A stretch of 26,426 nucleotides of DNA from an uncultured Ruminococcus sp. (GTDB lineage: Bacteria > Bacillota > Clostridia > Lachnospirales > Lachnospiraceae): positions 1 through 26,426 of the forward strand of contig USFD01000043.1 of the NCBI GenBank assembly GCA_900553885.1, in the 5' to 3' direction. The translations under genes were made by a program, and so were the position numbers. Numbering within the stretch: the first letter of the stretch is position 1; each line of letters begins with the position of its first letter. Under the pieces are notes generated by a model. It was not told the DNA's origin. It ran no database searches and saw nothing but the letters and a program-made list of their open reading frames with translations. This document shows positions 23,953 to 26,426 of this stretch, piece by piece.

Positions 23953-23982
23953 ACATTACCTCTATATAACTGATAATGTCAA
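23953..23982 (-). promoter_or_regulatory. Predicted promoter of the NifX/SlyD fusion gene
   Basis: Minus-strand consensus TTGACA (23977-23982) and TAATGT (23953-23958) are 18 bp apart, 35 bp before the ATG. Confidence 0.55.
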
Positions 23983-24008
23983 TATATACTTTAAGAATTT
24001 CTCTTTTA

Positions 24009-24037
24009 TTGACAAACGAAAATCCAACTGCTAATAT
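24009..24037 (+). promoter_or_regulatory. Predicted promoter upstream of the aldehyde dehydrogenase
   Basis: Plus-strand TTGACA (24009-24014) and TAATAT (24032-24037) are 17 bp apart, predicting a start near 24044 and a leader of about 220 nt before the dehydrogenase ATG. It diverges from the promoter at 23953-23982. The gene-free stretch 23918-24267 holds both promoters, a broken short ORF, a CCGGAAGC/GCTTCCGG palindrome (24185-24201) and AT-rich spacer. Confidence 0.6.
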
Positions 24038-24099
24038 TTTTCTGGGAAAAACAGAAATTAAGACGCACAATCCCCGGCGCCGGAAAGGATCTGGTAAAC

Positions 24100-24220
24100 A
24101 TGAACCCTCTTAAAAAAATATCCTGTTCCCGTTCTGATGGGTGCGCAGGAACTGGAGCAATTCTATTATAAGCTGATGGATACCCCGGAAGCGGCTTCCG
24201 GAAAGCCGGAAGCATCATAA
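24100..24220 (+). pseudogene. Possible short broken ORF in the leader of the aldehyde dehydrogenase
   Basis: An ATG at 24100 with AAAGGAT upstream gives a frame that stops at 24171. Dropping one A from the A7 run at 24112-24118 would continue it, as MNPLKKYPVPVLMGAQELEQ and then a further 19 residues, to a stop at 24220. No family is recognised. It may be a remnant, a small gene with a frameshift, or a sequencing error in a homopolymer. A chance open frame is also possible. Confidence 0.25.
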
Positions 24221-24267
24221 ACTTCTGAACAGATACATGAATTGTTGAAGAGAGGAGAAAAACGAAT

Positions 24268-25647
24268 ATGACGGAACAGGAAATTAACAGTCTGGTTACC
24301 AGACAGAGAAAATATTTTCAGACCGGAGCCACTCTTCCGGTAAGCGTCAGGATTACTGCCCTTCGCGGGCTCTACACCGCTATTGTGAAATATGAAAATG
24401 AAATCCACGACGCTTTGAAAAAAGATCTGGGGAAAAGCGGATTTGAGAGTTATATGTGCGAAACCGGACTGGTGCTGGAAGAAATCAGTTACATGCTGAA
24501 ACATATCAGACGATTTGCCGGAGAAAAACGGGTGCGGACACCTCTTGCTCAGTTCCATTCGCGGAGTTTCAAAAAGCCGTCGCCCTATGGCGTAACGCTG
24601 ATTATGAGTCCCTGGAATTACCCCTTTATGCTGACACTCTCTCCGCTGGTGGATGCGTTGGCCGCGGGAAATACCGCAGTAGTAAAACCAAGCGCCTATT
24701 CACCGAATACAAGCGAGATCTTACGGAAGATTCTGTCGCAGTGCTTCGATCCTCAGTATGTGGCTGTAGTAACCGGCGGGCGGGCAGAAAACACCTGCCT
24801 TCTGCGGGAACATTTTGATTATATTTTCTTCACCGGAAGTCAGACTGTAGGAAAAGAGGTTATGCGAAATGCCGCCGAGTATCTGACTCCCGTCACGCTG
24901 GAGCTGGGAGGGAAAAGTCCCTGCATCGTGGATCAGACCGCCGATATCCGGCTTGCGGCCAGACGCATTGTTTTTGGAAAATATCTGAACTGCGGCCAGA
25001 CCTGTGTGGCTCCCGACTATATATACTGCCACCGTTCAGTCAAAGACTCGCTGGTAAAAGAGATACAGCGGCAGATTCAGCTCCAGTACGGCGAAGAACC
25101 GCTTCACAATCCGGATTACGGAAAAATCATAAATAAAAAGCATTTTGACCGGATTCTGGGACTGATTGAAGAAAAGAAAATTGTACACGGCGGAAATTCT
25201 GACAGGGATACTCTCCGTATTGAGCCTACTGTTCTGGATAACGTCACCTTTGCTGATCCGGTTATGCAGGAAGAAATTTTCGGCCCGCTCATGCCGGTCC
25301 TTGTATTTGACAATCTGGACGAAGCAATCACCAGAATCAATGCCATGCCGCATCCACTGGCACTTTACTTCTTTACTTCTGATAAAGCAGCTGCAAATGA
25401 TGTCACCTCCCGCTGCGGTTTCGGCGGCGGATGTATTAATGATACAATCATCCACCTGGCTACCACGGAAATGGGATTCGGCGGCTTTGGAGAAAGCGGC
25501 ATGGGAGCTTATCATGGAAAGACCGGCTTTGATACCTTCTCACATTATAAGAGTATTGTAGATAAGAAAACATGGATCGACCTGCCGATGAGGTACCAGC
25601 CTTACAGGAAGATGCATGAGAAAATGGTACGGTTTTTCCTGAAATAG
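24268..25647 (+). CDS. Class 3-type NAD(P)-dependent aldehyde dehydrogenase
   Basis: A 459-residue aldehyde dehydrogenase that oxidises aldehydes to carboxylates, probably fatty or medium-chain aldehydes as in ALDH3. The family catalytic residues are present: N117 in SPWNYPF, E212 in LELGGKSP and the nucleophile C246 in NCGQTCVAPDY. The NAD-binding region has the ALDH3-like FFTGSQTVGKEVM. The C-terminus is hydrophobic/basic (YRKMHEKMVRFFLK), suggesting loose membrane contact, as in some ALDH3 members. GAGAGGAG lies upstream of the ATG. It is a single-gene unit ending in a bidirectional terminator. Confidence 0.95.
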   Translation: MTEQEINSLVTRQRKYFQTGATLPVSVRITALRGLYTAIVKYENEIHDALKKDLGKSGFESYMCETGLVLEEISYMLKHIRRFAGEKRVRTPLAQFHSRSFKKPSPYGVTLIMSPWNYPFMLTLSPLVDALAAGNTAVVKPSAYSPNTSEILRKILSQCFDPQYVAVVTGGRAENTCLLREHFDYIFFTGSQTVGKEVMRNAAEYLTPVTLELGGKSPCIVDQTADIRLAARRIVFGKYLNCGQTCVAPDYIYCHRSVKDSLVKEIQRQIQLQYGEEPLHNPDYGKIINKKHFDRILGLIEEKKIVHGGNSDRDTLRIEPTVLDNVTFADPVMQEEIFGPLMPVLVFDNLDEAITRINAMPHPLALYFFTSDKAAANDVTSRCGFGGGCINDTIIHLATTEMGFGGFGESGMGAYHGKTGFDTFSHYKSIVDKKTWIDLPMRYQPYRKMHEKMVRFFLK

Positions 25648-25680
25648 CAGGCTGAAATATCTCAAAAAAGAAATATCATC

Positions 25681-25723
25681 AATTTAAAAGCTGCCCTGTT
25701 TTTGCGCGGGCAGCTTTTAAATT
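25681..25723. terminator. Bidirectional terminator between the aldehyde dehydrogenase and mcrC
   Basis: AATTTAAAAGCTGCCC (25681-25696) pairs perfectly over 16 bp with 25708-25723 around an 11-nt loop. The AT-rich outer part gives T-runs on both strands, as expected between convergent genes. Confidence 0.85.
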
Positions 25724-25752
25724 AACTGATCCATATAATATATTTCAGCGGT

Positions 25753-26426
25753 TCAGCGCTGTTGTCCCGGATCAAGCCCGAAATATCCGCATGCAATATT
25801 ATCCAGCTGCCTGCGGATTTCGGCAAACTCCCGGTTCAGATCCAGGGTCTTCACACTGATTCTGTTCCCGCTCATCCGGTAGCTGTTATCAGGATACAGT
25901 TCCTCCTCTGTTTTCGCATACAGAAGCATGCCGGCCACCTCATGGGGAATATTTCCGAGCTCTGTGTCTTTATTTTTTACATATGTAAAAATCTGGTACA
26001 GATTTGCCGAGTGTATCGAATGGACATCAAAATTTTTCTGTAGTGTACGCTTATAGTACTTTGCGTCAATAATCAGTACTTTGTTCCCGTAAGTCAGAGT
26101 TATATCCGTCTTCATAACCGGGAGCAGCTCCGCATATCCGTCGTCCAGCTGCCAGTAAATCCTGGCAGGTTCCGCAGAAAATCCGGCAATGTGCCTTGCA
26201 TATTCCCGAGCATAATATTCCAGAATAAATTTTTCATATAACCGGTTCATAGGCTGCTCATCAATATAGGAGGCCAGCCGGAAATCTCCGGCTTCTGTTG
26301 TCAGCAGAACCCCTTCCGCAAGCAGCTGGCATACAGCCAGCAGCATACGGTAGCTGCGGTTGTTTCTCTGAAAACGGATGTGATTCCATTTAACATTTAC
26401 AAGAGAAATCGTATCAACACTGGCTA
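25753..26426 (-). CDS. mcrC: McrC-family restriction subunit (partial, N-terminus beyond window)
   Basis: About 224 C-terminal residues are visible; the frame stays open to the window end, so the start codon lies outside. McrC is the nuclease partner of the McrB GTPase in modification-dependent restriction of methylated DNA. The PD-(D/E)xK-like core is visible as PVMKTDITLTYGNKVLIIDAKYYK, and the family segment RLYEKFILEYY precedes it. The C-terminal part is typical, ending with NIACGYFGLDPGQQR. McrB would be expected upstream on the minus strand, beyond base 26426. It could instead be a McrC-like component of another defence system. Confidence 0.85.
   Translation of the reverse strand, partial: ASVDTISLVNVKWNHIRFQRNNRSYRMLLAVCQLLAEGVLLTTEAGDFRLASYIDEQPMNRLYEKFILEYYAREYARHIAGFSAEPARIYWQLDDGYAELLPVMKTDITLTYGNKVLIIDAKYYKRTLQKNFDVHSIHSANLYQIFTYVKNKDTELGNIPHEVAGMLLYAKTEEELYPDNSYRMSGNRISVKTLDLNREFAEIRRQLDNIACGYFGLDPGQQR

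Noticed and set aside
24185..24201. CCGGAAGC/GCTTCCGG palindrome as a terminator
   Set aside because: No T-run follows; it lies in the leader of the dehydrogenase gene and may be part of a former coding sequence.

Overview
The window is about 26.4 kb of chromosome from a mid-GC anaerobic Firmicute, most likely a Lachnospiraceae member (Clostridium cluster XIVa). The reasons are strong GGAGG-type ribosome binding sites, TTGACA/TATAAT-type promoters with 17 to 18 bp spacers, the gene order flavoprotein-cmk-ispH, scpA-scpB next to D,D-carboxypeptidase genes, and a sodium-pump decarboxylase with a free-standing biotin carrier. This placement is inferred from gene content. No rRNA, tRNA, CRISPR array or insertion sequence was seen. 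Most genes lie on the minus strand; only a J-domain protein and an aldehyde dehydrogenase are on the plus strand.

Layout, left to right (minus-strand transcription runs right to left). 1-5.4 kb: an operon pepP-rpiR-baiN-like flavoprotein from a promoter at 5362-5390, then cmk and ispH (cut by the window edge) from their own promoter at 1271-1299. 5.4-5.8 kb: a gene-free stretch with two strong hairpins, one of them a 192-nt rod. 5.8-11.2 kb: a five-gene operon mmdA-oadG-biotin carrier-oadB-oadA, encoding a biotin-dependent sodium-translocating decarboxylase that carries both a 12S-like and a 5S-like carboxyltransferase. 11.2-13.5 kb: a 2-isopropylmalate synthase fused at its C-terminus to an AraC-type DNA-binding domain, with a 29-bp inverted repeat upstream. 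13.5-16.3 kb: scpA-scpB (chromosome segregation) and a D,D-carboxypeptidase. 16.3-19.4 kb: deoC overlapping a membrane-anchored metallophosphoesterase, and a second D,D-carboxypeptidase. 19.4-21.7 kb: a J-domain protein facing a fic-tyrosine phosphatase operon whose terminator lies inside the J-domain gene. 21.7-24 kb: a PatB/MalY C-S lyase after a NifX/His-Cys/SlyD-like fusion protein. 24-26.4 kb: an aldehyde dehydrogenase and the C-terminal part of an McrC restriction subunit cut by the window end.

The most unusual items are the LeuA-AraC fusion with its candidate operator; the Fic protein with an N-terminal DNA-binding-like domain whose own promoter carries three 13-bp direct repeats; the NifX/metal-linker/FKBP fusion; the composite transcarboxylase/sodium-pump operon; and the 192-nt rod-shaped element just after oadA. 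Most of the remainder is ordinary housekeeping.
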